This document shows positions 1 to 8,461 of a stretch of DNA of 64,000 bases, in pieces. Every line of letters begins with the position of its first letter. The stretch's first letter is position 1. The position numbers were made by a program, and so were the translations under genes. The notes beneath the pieces were generated by a model, which searched no databases, was not told where the DNA came from, and was given only the letters and a program-made list of their open reading frames with translations. This stretch comes from Opitutaceae bacterium (GTDB lineage: Bacteria; Verrucomicrobiota; Verrucomicrobiia; Opitutales; Opitutaceae): assembly GCA_030648295.1 (NCBI GenBank), contig JAUSID010000161.1:1-64000 (forward strand), written 5' to 3'.

Positions 1-1337
1 TCGCGGATCTTTTCGGCCATCGCCAGGAGCCGCTGCACGACTTCCGGATGTTGCGCGGAGAGCTCGCGGTCTTCGTGAACGTCATGGCGCACGTCGTAGA
101 GCTGCGCCTTCGCGACGGTGGTCTTGCGGGCGTTGTTGGTGAATTTTTTCTCGAGCGGCAGATACAGCTTCCACGCGCCGGCGCGGACCGCCTGCAATTG
201 CTCGAGCGCGTAGAAGCCGTAGCCTGGCGCATCCCAAGGCGATTTCGCTCCGGGTTCGCCCACGATCAGCGCACGGATATCGTGACCATCGATCGGCTGT
301 GCCGGCGGTTTCGCCCCTGCCAGTCGCGCCAGCGTCGGCAGCAGATCCATCGTCGCCGCGAGTTTGTCGCACGTCTGGCCGGCGGGAATCCTGCCGGGCC
401 ACCGCATGATGCACGGCATCCGCATCGCGCCTTCACTCGTAGTGTAAGCATCTCCTCGATACGGCGCGTTGCTGCCTTGCGGCGGCACGCGGCGGACGGC
501 GCCGTTGTCGGATGTCCAGATGAACAGCGTGTTCTCGCGCAGTCCCAGCCGATCGAGCGCCGCCGCGATCTGCCCCGTGCTCCAGTCGAGCTCCTCCACG
601 CTGTCGCCGTAATCGCCGTTCTTCGACTTGCCGCGGAAGGCTGGACTGGAAAACGGATGGGGCGTCGAGCCCGGCATCGTGTGGGGTACGTAGGCGAAAA
701 ACGGCCGTTCGCGATTGTGCTCGATGAACGTGATCACTTCCGCGGTCGTCCGCTGCACGAGCGTGTTGCGATCACACGGCGCCTCGATCACGTCCTCGTT
801 GCGCATGAGCGGCAGCTCCGGCCATGTCTCGGGCGACTTGTCCTTCGTCATGTCGTCGCTGTAGGGAAGGCCGAAGAAGGTATCGAAACCCTGCCGCGTG
901 GGCAGGAATGGCCGCTGATCACCGAGGTGCCACTTGCCGAAAATCCCGGTGGCATACCCTGCTGTTTTCAGCACCTCGGCGATCGTCACCTCGGCCGGAT
1001 TCAGCCCCTTCGGATCGAGCGGACGCAACACGGCGCCGTTGGTCCCGCTGACGTGCAGGTTGACGCGCCGCGGATAGCAGCCGGTCATCAATGCGGCGCG
1101 GCTTGGACTGCACACGCCGCTGGCGACGTAGAAGCTGGTGAACTTGGTGCCTTCGGCGGCGAGGCGGTCGACGTGCGGCGTGCGGTGCAGCGTGGAACCA
1201 AAACAGCCGAGATCGCCGTTGCCGAAGTTATCGACGAAAATCAGGACGACGTTCGGCGGCGGGGCGGCGGAGGAGACGGCGGCGGGGCAACCCGTGGCCG
1301 AGACGAGGGCGCAAAGCAGGAGCGGGGCGGCTTTCAT
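1..1337 (-). CDS. Sulfatase (arylsulfatase family), 3' end outside window
   Basis: Predicted exported sulfatase that hydrolyses sulfate esters, probably on sulfated glycans. The start at 1337 gives MKAAPLLLCALVSATGC, a short signal peptide that could also be a weak lipobox. The metal-site segment reads VLIFVDNFGNGDLGCFGS, so the usual VDDLG is VDNFG. CSPSRAALMTG near residue 85 is the formylglycine signature C-x-P-S-R, and GKWHLGD follows. Later motifs typical of the family include TSDNGAVRR and the TMDLLPTLARLAGA segment. About 445 codons are visible and the C-terminus runs off the left edge. It is divergent from the TonB receptor at 1521 across a 183-bp spacer, which suggests shared control. 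The family is certain. The substrate cannot be read from the sequence. Activity would need an anaerobic or FGE-type sulfatase-maturing enzyme, not seen here. Confidence 0.93.
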   Translation of the reverse strand, partial: MKAAPLLLCALVSATGCPAAVSSAAPPPNVVLIFVDNFGNGDLGCFGSTLHRTPHVDRLAAEGTKFTSFYVASGVCSPSRAALMTGCYPRRVNLHVSGTNGAVLRPLDPKGLNPAEVTIAEVLKTAGYATGIFGKWHLGDQRPFLPTRQGFDTFFGLPYSDDMTKDKSPETWPELPLMRNEDVIEAPCDRNTLVQRTTAEVITFIEHNRERPFFAYVPHTMPGSTPHPFSSPAFRGKSKNGDYGDSVEELDWSTGQIAAALDRLGLRENTLFIWTSDNGAVRRVPPQGSNAPYRGDAYTTSEGAMRMPCIMRWPGRIPAGQTCDKLAATMDLLPTLARLAGAKPPAQPIDGHDIRALIVGEPGAKSPWDAPGYGFYALEQLQAVRAGAWKLYLPLEKKFTNNARKTTVAKAQLYDVRHDVHEDRELSAQHPEVVQRLLAMAEKIR

Positions 1338-1520
1338 GGGGCGCCCCCATCAGAAGTGGCGGAGCCGCGATCGACAAGCCTGCGCCCGCGCGCCCTTGGC
1401 CGACCAATGGCCTTGCGTCCGCGCGCGGCGGCCGCAGCATCGTTGCACCCCGTCCACCGGCGCTGCGTCCCACCTTTGCGCTGCGCCTGATCCCGAACCT
1501 GCGTTTCGCATTCTTACCCC

Positions 1521-4500
1521 ATGCGTGCTCCCACTGGATTCTCGTTCCTTGCCGGCTGGTGTCTCGTCGTCGCCGGCTTGTTTGTCTGCCTTCGACTGGG
1601 CGCGGCGCAGCCGGCCGCCACCGGCTCGATCGAGGGGCGCGTCCTCAACACCCGCAACGGCGAGTATGTCGAGCGCGCGCGTGTCACGGTCGAAGGCACC
1701 TCGCTCGAGACATTCACCGATGCGGACGGTGTCTACCGGCTGAGCAATGTGCCGGCCGGCACGGCCAGGGTCCGCGTCTTCTTCACCGGCCTGTTGCCGC
1801 AAACCGATGAGGTGACCGTCGCGGCCGACCGGACGGCGCAGCACCACATCCAGCTGCTCGGGTTCGAGCGGCAGCCGGACTCTGCGCGCGATGGCATTGT
1901 CCGGCTTTCCGAGTTCGTAGTTGGCACGTCGCGCGAGATGGACGGCGCCGCGATCGCGATCAACGAGCAGCGGTTCGCGCCGAACATCACGAACGTGATC
2001 TCGTCGGACGAGTTTGGCGGCGTGGCGGAGGGCAACGTGGCCGAGGTCCTGAAGTTCCTGCCGGGCGTCACGATTGAAAACAGCGGAGGCAATCTGCGCT
2101 TCGCCTCCATCAACGGCGTGTCCTCGGACAACGTGCCCGTGACCATCGATGGGTTCAGCCTCGCCAGCGCCCAGGGCGGCGGCACCGGCCGTGCGGTGCA
2201 GATCGACATGGTGTCGAACAACAGCCTGGCCCGCATCGAGGTGACGTATTCGCCCACGCCCGAGTCGCAGGGGGCCGCGCTCGCCGGCTCGGTCAACATG
2301 GTGCCACGAAGTTCGTTCGAGCGCTCCAAGCCGGTGTTCAACGGCAGCGTTTACCTTATGATGCGCGACAATGCCCGCGATTTACGTCCGGTTCCGGGGC
2401 CGCGGTCGCGGGGCACGCGCAATGTCCACCCCGGCTTCGATTTCTCGTATGTCGCCCCGGTGAATGCCCGTTTTGGATACACGCTGTCGGCCGGGCACTC
2501 CACCCAGTACTCGGCGCAGGACATTTCGACCAACACCTGGCGCGGCACTGGCGCCGCAACCAACGGCACGGCGTTTCCGCACACCACGCCCGACCGGCCG
2601 TATCTCACCAGCTTCACCGTGCTCGACGCGCCGAAGGTCACGGCGCGCAATTCGATCGGCGCCACGATCGATTACAAGCTCGCGGCCCGCGACCGGCTTT
2701 CGTTCTCGCTCCAGTACTCGTCGTTCAATGTCTGGTTCAAGAACAACACCGCCGTGTTCAACCTCACGCAGGTGCCGGCGGGAAGTTTCACCCCGACCTC
2801 GGTCCGTGGCGCCGGCGAGATCCAGCTCACGCGCGGTGAACGCAACCGGTACAACCGGACGTACATGCCGACGCTGACCTGGCGCCACGACGGCCCGGTG
2901 TGGAAGGCGCTGGCCGGGGCGGGCTTTTCCGATGCGCGCGACCGGAACAACGCCAGTGCGAAGGGCTTCTTTCGCAACTCGACCGCGCGCCGGACCGGCG
3001 TGACGATTGCGTTCGACGAGATTTTCTACCTCCGGCCCGGGGTCATCACCGTGACGGACACGGCGACGGGCGCGCCGATCGATCCGTATAAGTTGTCCAA
3101 TTACGTGCTCGCCTCCGGCAACGACAACCAGGACCGCTCGACCGACCAGCAGCGGACGGCCTACGCGAACCTGCGCCGCGATTTTTTCGGCCGCGTGCCG
3201 CTGAGCCTCAAGGCGGGCCTCGATTTCCGCCACGCCCAGCGCGAGCTGCGCGGCGGCAACCCGACATGGACCTTCGTCGGAGGGGACGGCCGCACCAGCA
3301 CAACCCCGGCGGCGGGGGACGACAGCGCGGTGCCGTTTGCGGATTTAACCTGGACGGAACGGATCCCGCCCTATGGGTTTCCCGCCACCGAGGGCGTGAG
3401 CAATGTGCGGCTGCTGGATTTCTTCCGATCGAACCCAACCCACTTCACGGTCGACCAGAACGCTGCGTACCGTTCGCAGGTGAGCGAATCGAAACATGCC
3501 GGGGAACTCGTCTCCGCGGCTTACCTGCGCGGCGATCTCTCGTTCTTCGAGCGCCGCCTGAAGCTCGTCGGCGGGCTGCGGGCCGAACAGACCAACATCG
3601 AGGCGGAAGGTCCGCTGACGGACCCGACGCGGAACATCCGCCGGGACGCGCAGGGCCGGCCGATCCTCGGGCCCAACGGCCAGCCGCAGCCGATCACGAC
3701 CAATGCGCTGGAGGCCTCCCAACTGACGTTCATCGACCGCGGGACGAGAACCGACAAGGAGTACCTGCGGCTCTTCCCCAATCTCAATGCGAGCTACAAC
3801 GTGCGTGAAAACCTGATCGCGCGGGCGGCGTATTATCACTCGATCGGCCGGCCGAGCTTCAACCAATACGCCGGCGGACTGACGCTGCCGAACACCGACA
3901 ATCCACCGAGCGCGGGAAACCGGATCACGGTGAACAATGCCGCGATCAAACCCTGGATGGCGGAGACGATGAACGTGCGGCTGGAATATTATTTCGGCGG
4001 CGTCGGGCTGCTGTCGGTCGGTGCATTCCGGCGTGATTTCACGAATTCGTTTGGCGGCGCGATCTTCGCGCCCTCGGCCGAGTTCCTGTCGCTCTACGGG
4101 CTCGATGCGGAGACTTACGGCGGATACGACGTCTCCACGCAGGTCAACGTGGCCGGGACAGTGCGGATGACGGGCGTCGACTTCAACTACAAGCAGGTCC
4201 TGAGCCTTTTGCCGCGCTGGGCCCGCGGGGTGCAGATCTTTGCCAACGGCAGCGCCCAGCGCGCAACGGGCCCGAGCCTCGGCAGCTTTTCCGGCTCGAA
4301 CTACATCCCGCGCAGCGGCAGCTGGGGCGTGAGCCTCACGCGCGAGCGGTACAATCTGCGGGGAAACTGGAATTACCGCGGCCGGCAGCGGCGCGGACAG
4401 GTGGGCGCCGGGAACAGCATCGACCCGGCCACGTTCAATTGGGCCTCGAAGCGACTCTATATCGATGTCTCGGGTGAATACTACTTCGGGCGGAAAATCG

Positions 4501-4643
4501 CGGTGTTTGCGAACCTCCGGAACGTCGGCGCGACCTACGAGGACGCGCAGGTTTTCGGCCCGAATACACCGGCCCACGCACGGTTCCGGCAACGACTGGA
4601 CCATGGGTCATTGTGGACGTTCGGGTTGAAGGGCTCGTTTTAG
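1521..4643 (+). CDS. TonB-dependent receptor with carboxypeptidase-regulatory-like N-domain
   Basis: Outer-membrane active transporter of 1040 residues. A signal peptide (MRAPTGFSFLAGWCLVVAG...) is followed by a carboxypeptidase-regulatory-like beta-sandwich at about residues 36-110 (GSIEGRVLNTRNGEYVERA). The plug follows at about 130-260 (EVLKFLPGVTIENSGG, DGFSLASAQGGGTGR, ALAGSVNMVPRSSF). The rest is a 22-strand-type barrel with alternating aromatic strands, ending in LWTFGLKGSF, a typical aromatic-terminated outer-membrane signature. Length and order match the verrucomicrobial TonB receptors that import glycans or other large ligands. The substrate is unknown; the divergent sulfatase suggests a sulfated saccharide, but this is only inference. 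No TonB box could be identified with confidence. Confidence 0.95.
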   Translation: MRAPTGFSFLAGWCLVVAGLFVCLRLGAAQPAATGSIEGRVLNTRNGEYVERARVTVEGTSLETFTDADGVYRLSNVPAGTARVRVFFTGLLPQTDEVTVAADRTAQHHIQLLGFERQPDSARDGIVRLSEFVVGTSREMDGAAIAINEQRFAPNITNVISSDEFGGVAEGNVAEVLKFLPGVTIENSGGNLRFASINGVSSDNVPVTIDGFSLASAQGGGTGRAVQIDMVSNNSLARIEVTYSPTPESQGAALAGSVNMVPRSSFERSKPVFNGSVYLMMRDNARDLRPVPGPRSRGTRNVHPGFDFSYVAPVNARFGYTLSAGHSTQYSAQDISTNTWRGTGAATNGTAFPHTTPDRPYLTSFTVLDAPKVTARNSIGATIDYKLAARDRLSFSLQYSSFNVWFKNNTAVFNLTQVPAGSFTPTSVRGAGEIQLTRGERNRYNRTYMPTLTWRHDGPVWKALAGAGFSDARDRNNASAKGFFRNSTARRTGVTIAFDEIFYLRPGVITVTDTATGAPIDPYKLSNYVLASGNDNQDRSTDQQRTAYANLRRDFFGRVPLSLKAGLDFRHAQRELRGGNPTWTFVGGDGRTSTTPAAGDDSAVPFADLTWTERIPPYGFPATEGVSNVRLLDFFRSNPTHFTVDQNAAYRSQVSESKHAGELVSAAYLRGDLSFFERRLKLVGGLRAEQTNIEAEGPLTDPTRNIRRDAQGRPILGPNGQPQPITTNALEASQLTFIDRGTRTDKEYLRLFPNLNASYNVRENLIARAAYYHSIGRPSFNQYAGGLTLPNTDNPPSAGNRITVNNAAIKPWMAETMNVRLEYYFGGVGLLSVGAFRRDFTNSFGGAIFAPSAEFLSLYGLDAETYGGYDVSTQVNVAGTVRMTGVDFNYKQVLSLLPRWARGVQIFANGSAQRATGPSLGSFSGSNYIPRSGSWGVSLTRERYNLRGNWNYRGRQRRGQVGAGNSIDPATFNWASKRLYIDVSGEYYFGRKIAVFANLRNVGATYEDAQVFGPNTPAHARFRQRLDHGSLWTFGLKGSF

Positions 4644-5037
4644 CACGAGCGCCGGCCTCGGCTCGCTCCGCGCTCGCCGCTACGGTTCGCGGGTTTCGTA
4701 GCCACGAGCGTGAGCGAGTGGAGGGAGTCGGCGGGTGGAGTGAACCGCTTTCGTAGCGGCGAGCGCCAGCGAGCCGACGGGCGTGGGAATGGTGCGTGTG
4801 CTGTCAAATTTCGGACATAGATGGAGGGCCCGCCGCCGCGCGGGCCGGTCGCATTCCGAAGAACATTCCATTCGGAAAAGTCGAAACTTGTGTTGACCCG
4901 GAAGCGGACGACGCGGAGGTCGTTCCTTCATCGTATGTCTAATTATTTGTCACGCCTTGTTTAGATGGAGTCATGCAGCTGGAGTGCTGTTCCGAGCGAA
5001 ACAGCGCCCGCGAAAACGACTCCGACTTGATGCCGGC
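4644..5037. repeat. Intergenic spacer with dispersed GAGCG-type repeats
   Basis: No gene seen. The first 140 bases hold three related units: an inverted copy around 4658-4681, TAGCCACGAGCGTGAGCGAG from 4699, and TAGCGGCGAGCGCCAGCGAG from 4754. The remaining 250 bases show no ORF with coding character. The spacer separates two convergent genes (TonB receptor and BASS transporter), so the repeats lie where transcripts end. No hairpin followed by a T-run was found. Confidence 0.6.
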
Positions 5038-6030
5038 TCACATCCGCTCAGCCGCGGTGGTCGGGCTGACTGGCGACACAGCCGGCGATCGCGCCAGCTT
5101 GATTTCCGCCGCTGCGCGCCAGCGCCACCATCCGGCGAGGACGCTGCCAATGACCGAGTGAAACACACTCGAGATCGCGCACGGCACGGCCGTGAGCGGA
5201 TCGGCGAAGTGGCGGCGGGCGAGGACGACGCCGAGCCCGGAGTTTTGCATGCCGACCTCGATCGAGATCGTGCGTGAAACAATCACATCCCAACGCAGGA
5301 TGCGCGCGGCGATGTAGCCGATTGCAAAGCCGCCGGCGTGGAGCCCGAACACCGCCCCGAGCAGCCGGCCCGCCGCGCCTCGCACCGCATCGGCGCTGCC
5401 GCCGATGATGCTGGCGCAGATCATCGCAATCACGATGACGGACAGTAGCGGCAGCGCGAGTTGCGTCCGCTGCACGATCCGCGGCGCGATCCGATTCGCC
5501 GCCACGCCGAGTACGACCGGCAGCACCACGACCTGGAACGTGCTGATGAAAAGTCCCCACGCGTCCACCTTCACGAGCGTGCCGGCAAGCCACGAGGTGA
5601 GCAGTGGCGTCATCACGACGGCGGCAATCGTGGAGCACATCGTCATGACGACCGACAGGCAGACGTTGCCGCGCGCGAGGTAGGTGACGACGTTCGACGC
5701 CGTGCCGCCGGGGCAGCACGCGACGAGGATGAGCCCGACGGCGAACGGCGTCTCGAGCGCGAACAGCCGGCCCATGCTCCACCCGAGCAACGGCATGATG
5801 GTGAATTGGGCGAAAAAACCGAGTGCCACGGCCTTTGGCAGCCGCGTGACACCGCGGAAATCATCAACCGTCAGCGTGAGCCCCATGCCCAGCATGATCA
5901 CCGCGAGCCCCCAGACGATCCACGGACCGCTGAACCAGGTGAACCAATTCGGCTGATACAGCGCGATGCCGCTGAGTGCCACGACCCAGAGCGGAAACGC
6001 GTTCGTCAGCCAGTTGAGCACACGGGGCAT
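5038..6030 (-). CDS. Bile acid:sodium symporter (BASS) family transporter
   Basis: Inner-membrane protein of 330 residues with about nine hydrophobic segments. It shows the family signatures: ACCPGGTASNVVTYLARG around residue 105 (the GGxASN sodium/substrate motif) and SIEVGMQNSGLGVVLA around 255 (the second crossover). The N-terminus (MPRVLNWLTNAFPLWVVALSG) and the WIVWGLAVIMLGMGLTL segment match bacterial BASS proteins that move pantoate, pyruvate-like acids, bile acids or similar anions with sodium. The C-terminal 30 residues are polar. It stands alone, convergent with the upstream receptor and divergent from DoxX. The substrate cannot be assigned. Confidence 0.93.
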   Translation of the reverse strand: MPRVLNWLTNAFPLWVVALSGIALYQPNWFTWFSGPWIVWGLAVIMLGMGLTLTVDDFRGVTRLPKAVALGFFAQFTIMPLLGWSMGRLFALETPFAVGLILVACCPGGTASNVVTYLARGNVCLSVVMTMCSTIAAVVMTPLLTSWLAGTLVKVDAWGLFISTFQVVVLPVVLGVAANRIAPRIVQRTQLALPLLSVIVIAMICASIIGGSADAVRGAAGRLLGAVFGLHAGGFAIGYIAARILRWDVIVSRTISIEVGMQNSGLGVVLARRHFADPLTAVPCAISSVFHSVIGSVLAGWWRWRAAAEIKLARSPAVSPVSPTTAAERM

Positions 6031-6375
6031 GGCGGCGAAGTCAGTCGCCGCGTGAGCGGGGTGGCGAGCGCGGAGTGTGAAGCCCGCATTTCCACGCTCC
6101 CGGCATCATTGTCGCTCGTTGCTGTGCGCCCGCTTGGTGGTCTTTTCGCGGCCTGCTGTGCATGCGGGTTTAGGCAAAATGCGCCGGAGGCGCACAAGCC
6201 GCCGCGGTTTACCCGCCTTCGGCGGGTTTTGCGATAAGCCGGGAAATCACCCAATGCCCGGCGGCCGAACCTGTAATCCGAATTCGCTGCGACATGGCTG
6301 CAAACCCAGGATGCGATTTCCCGGCTGACCGAACCGGATTGCGCGTGGCGGCGCGGCGCAACATGGTGTGCCGCG
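6031..6375. other. Divergent spacer with palindromic repeats
   Basis: No gene seen in this 345-bp divergent space between the BASS transporter and DoxX genes. It holds a short GC hairpin at 6180-6195 (GCGCC-gga-GGCGC) and a hairpin at 6211-6227 (ACCCGCC-ttc-GGCGGGT) followed by only three or four T. The segment CATGCGGGTTTAGGCAAAA near 6160-6180 resembles repeat DNA near 22890-22910 and 24380-24410. It is therefore probably a dispersed repeat rather than a dedicated terminator. Promoters for both genes must lie here, but no convincing -35/-10 pair was identified. Confidence 0.5.
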
Positions 6376-6795
6376 ATGAAATTCCTGCATTTGAATTTTG
6401 TGCCGCGCAGCGCCGATGTCGCGCTGCTGCTGATTCGGATCTGGTATGGTACCGCGCTGCTGTGGCTTCACGGCTCGGGCAAGCTCATGAATTTCTCGGA
6501 CATGGCGGAAAAGTTCAGCGATCCGCTCGGGGTCGGCAAAACCGCGAGCCTCGTTCTCGCCATCCTTGGCGAGGCAGTCTGCTCCACGCTCGTCGGGCTT
6601 GGAATTTTCACCCGTGTCGCCGCCTTGATTTCCGGCACGACGATGGCGGTCGCATTCTGGTTCGTTCACGGGCACAGGCTCACGGGGCAGGGCAACGGCG
6701 AACTCGCGTTCATGTATCTGGGGGCGTTCCTCGCGTTGGTGATTGCCGGTGGCGGAAAATACTCCGTGGACGCAAAGATCGGCGCCAAAACATGA
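6376..6795 (+). CDS. DoxX family membrane protein
   Basis: A 139-residue inner-membrane protein with four predicted transmembrane helices. DoxX-family features are LLIRIWYGTALLWLHGSGKLMNF in the first helix region, EAVCSTLVGLGIFTRVAAL in the second, and a final helix AFMYLGAFLALVIAGGGKYSVD, where the GxGKYSxD ending is characteristic. The family is linked loosely to redox or quinone functions and sulfur chemistry; most members have no proven activity. The length is normal. The ATG at 6376 is the only sensible start. No partner gene adjoins it: 316 bp separate it from the next gene. Confidence 0.88.
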   Translation: MKFLHLNFVPRSADVALLLIRIWYGTALLWLHGSGKLMNFSDMAEKFSDPLGVGKTASLVLAILGEAVCSTLVGLGIFTRVAALISGTTMAVAFWFVHGHRLTGQGNGELAFMYLGAFLALVIAGGGKYSVDAKIGAKT

Positions 6796-7111
6796 GCGGA
6801 TTGCGGATTAATCCGGATCCGAAATTCCACGGCGCCAATCGCGCCGGTTCCGCAACTCGGGGAAGCCGCGCACTTTGACGATACGGCGTGGCATTTCCCG
6901 TGGTGCCCATCACCATCCGGTCGGCGTGGTGCCCACCACGCGATTCACCGTTACCGGGTGGGCCGGCGCACGTCACTGGCGGTGTCGTTTTACACCCGAA
7001 CCACAAGAATCCGGATCCTGAACCCGCGAATTCCCCTTGGTAAAAGACCCGCTCTCGCGGAAGGAACGCGATTGCGCCGCCGCCGATCTAATCGACACTA
7101 CCTCCAGCACC
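6796..7111. other. Intergenic spacer, no gene recognised
   Basis: About 316 bases between the DoxX gene and the small ORF at 7112. A GGATTAATCC palindrome and GGATCCG lie at 6803-6821, and a GTGGTGCCCATCAC / GTGGTGCCCACCAC pair lies around 6900-6942. No coding frame with family resemblance was recognised. An in-frame upstream ATG-less extension of the next gene reaches 7037 but has no coding character. Confidence 0.45.
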
Positions 7112-7387
7112 ATGATACCGGCCGACACCGCTGACAGCGTCCTGCATCACGAAATTCCGGTGATTCGGAAAATTATCGCGGACGAGACCTGGCTGGAAGG
7201 CGAGCGGCGCGGTTGCCCGGTGTCGCCCGATGATCGCGTGGTTCGGGACAAGGTTTGTACGATCGTGCTCGAGATTGGCCAGCAGCTGCGGGAGTCGATC
7301 ACGCGCGATTTGCCGCCGGGCGCGGTGACGATCCTCCCCACGTATACGCGCGTCGACGACAACCCGTTGCTGAACTGGGAAATTTGA
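7112..7387 (+). CDS. Small conserved hypothetical protein
   Basis: A 91-residue soluble protein starting MIPADTADSVLHHEIPVIRK. Its core, IADETWLEGERRGCPVSPDD followed by RVVRDKVCTIVLEIG, looks like a short conserved family that I have seen attached to the name hypothetical protein in related bacteria; no function is known to me. No signal peptide, membrane segment or catalytic motif is visible. The frame is open from 7037, but residues before the ATG at 7112 are atypical, so 7112 is preferred. It stands alone, 163 bp before the chimeric TonB gene. Confidence 0.62.
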   Translation: MIPADTADSVLHHEIPVIRKIIADETWLEGERRGCPVSPDDRVVRDKVCTIVLEIGQQLRESITRDLPPGAVTILPTYTRVDDNPLLNWEI

Positions 7388-7549
7388 CGCGCGGTTTCGT
7401 CCCCGTGACGCGTGCGTCTGCGTCCCCTTTCGAGAGGGGTGTCGCGAAAATACTTGATCCCGAGCGGCGGACAGGCGGGATTCGCGGCTACGCCAAGCAG
7501 GTGCCGGGCAACCCATCCCGGCGATCAACACCCCGCTCGGCAACCCCGC

Positions 7550-8461
7550 ATGACCCACCTCTGCCGCTTTCGTATTTCCCAAATTTGTCGGTCTGTATTT
7601 CCCGTATTGGTTTTGGCCCTACCGTTTGCGATCCCCGTTCGGGCGCAAAGCCCAACCTCGGGTGGCATTCGCGGTGTCGTGGTGAATGAAGCGACGGGAG
7701 GTTATGTCGAGGGCGCGGAAATTGTCATTGAGGGAAATCCGCCACGCGCGGCGCTGACGGACAGCCAGGGCGCCTTCTTTATCGGCGGCGTTCCCGCGGG
7801 CTCCCACCAATTGCGCGTTGAATCGACGGGCATGCAGCCAACGCAGCTCGCGGTGACGGTCGAGGGTGGCAGCACCAAGGCGCTGACCGTGAGGTTGGTG
7901 TCCGACGTGGTTCGGATGGAGCGACTGATGGTCACGGCGCAGGCGGAAGGTCAGGCGCAAAGCCTCAACCTCCAGCGCACGGCCGAGAACATCCGCCACG
8001 TGGTCTCCGAGGACGCGCTGGCGAATTCGCGGCTCGGTGAAGTCGGCGAGGTGCTGCAATCGATCCCGGGAATCTATCTCGAGGCCAGCACGCACCAGCC
8101 GGTGCGGCCGGTGATTCGCGGGCTCTCGACCGAGCTCAACTCCGTGACCTATGACGGCGTTCGCATCAGCACGTGGCAGGGCACGCGCGATGCGCAGGTG
8201 GGGACGTTCCCGGCGGAGAACCTGTCGCGCGTCGAAGTCATGAAATCGGTCACACCGGATCAGGAAGGCGACTCGATTGGCGGCAGCATCAACCACAGCG
8301 AGTGGGAGGGGCTGCGCTACTTTGGCCCGGTGCTGTCGACCGGCGCGGTGTTATTGGTCGGCTGGCTGATCCTTTGGTGGATGTACCGGCGGAAGATTTT
8401 TCTCCGAGGGTACGTCGCGTATCACCGCTGCGACATGAACCGCCAGCTGACTTCGCCGTAG
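7550..8461 (+). pseudogene. TonB receptor N-terminus fused to a membrane acyltransferase tail
   Basis: A 303-codon open frame with two unrelated parts. Residues 1-33 form a signal peptide ending VRAQS. Residues 35-125 are a carboxypeptidase-regulatory-like domain (GGIRGVVVNEATGGYVEGA). Residues 130-247 are the start of a TonB plug (VLQSIPGIYLEAS, GLSTELNSVTYDGVRI, DQEGDSIGGSIN). Normal receptors continue with NLVTKSAF and then about 700 barrel residues. Here, from about nucleotide 8294, the frame reads HSEWEGLRYFGPVLS, one transmembrane helix and WWMYRRKIFLRG. That ending is typical of the last helix of COG4299/DUF5009-type (heparan-alpha-glucosaminide N-acetyltransferase-like) proteins. The simplest reading is an in-frame deletion that removed the barrel and most of a neighbouring acyltransferase gene. 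A functional receptor is impossible. The 3' end overlaps the convergent GH31 gene by 40 bp. Confidence 0.8.

Noticed and set aside
48-1490. Long plus-strand open frame opposite the sulfatase
   Set aside because: Arg/His-rich translation without family features; the opposite strand has a clear sulfatase with the C-x-P-S-R motif.
6211-6230. Terminator-like hairpin with short T-run
   Set aside because: It lies in a divergent spacer, upstream of both genes, and resembles dispersed repeat DNA.
7388-7549. Possible riboswitch upstream of the chimeric TonB gene
   Set aside because: A CCCCTTTCGAGAGGGG hairpin and a CCGGGCAACCCATCCCGG stem are visible, but no known riboswitch core (cobalamin, SAM, c-di-GMP) could be matched.
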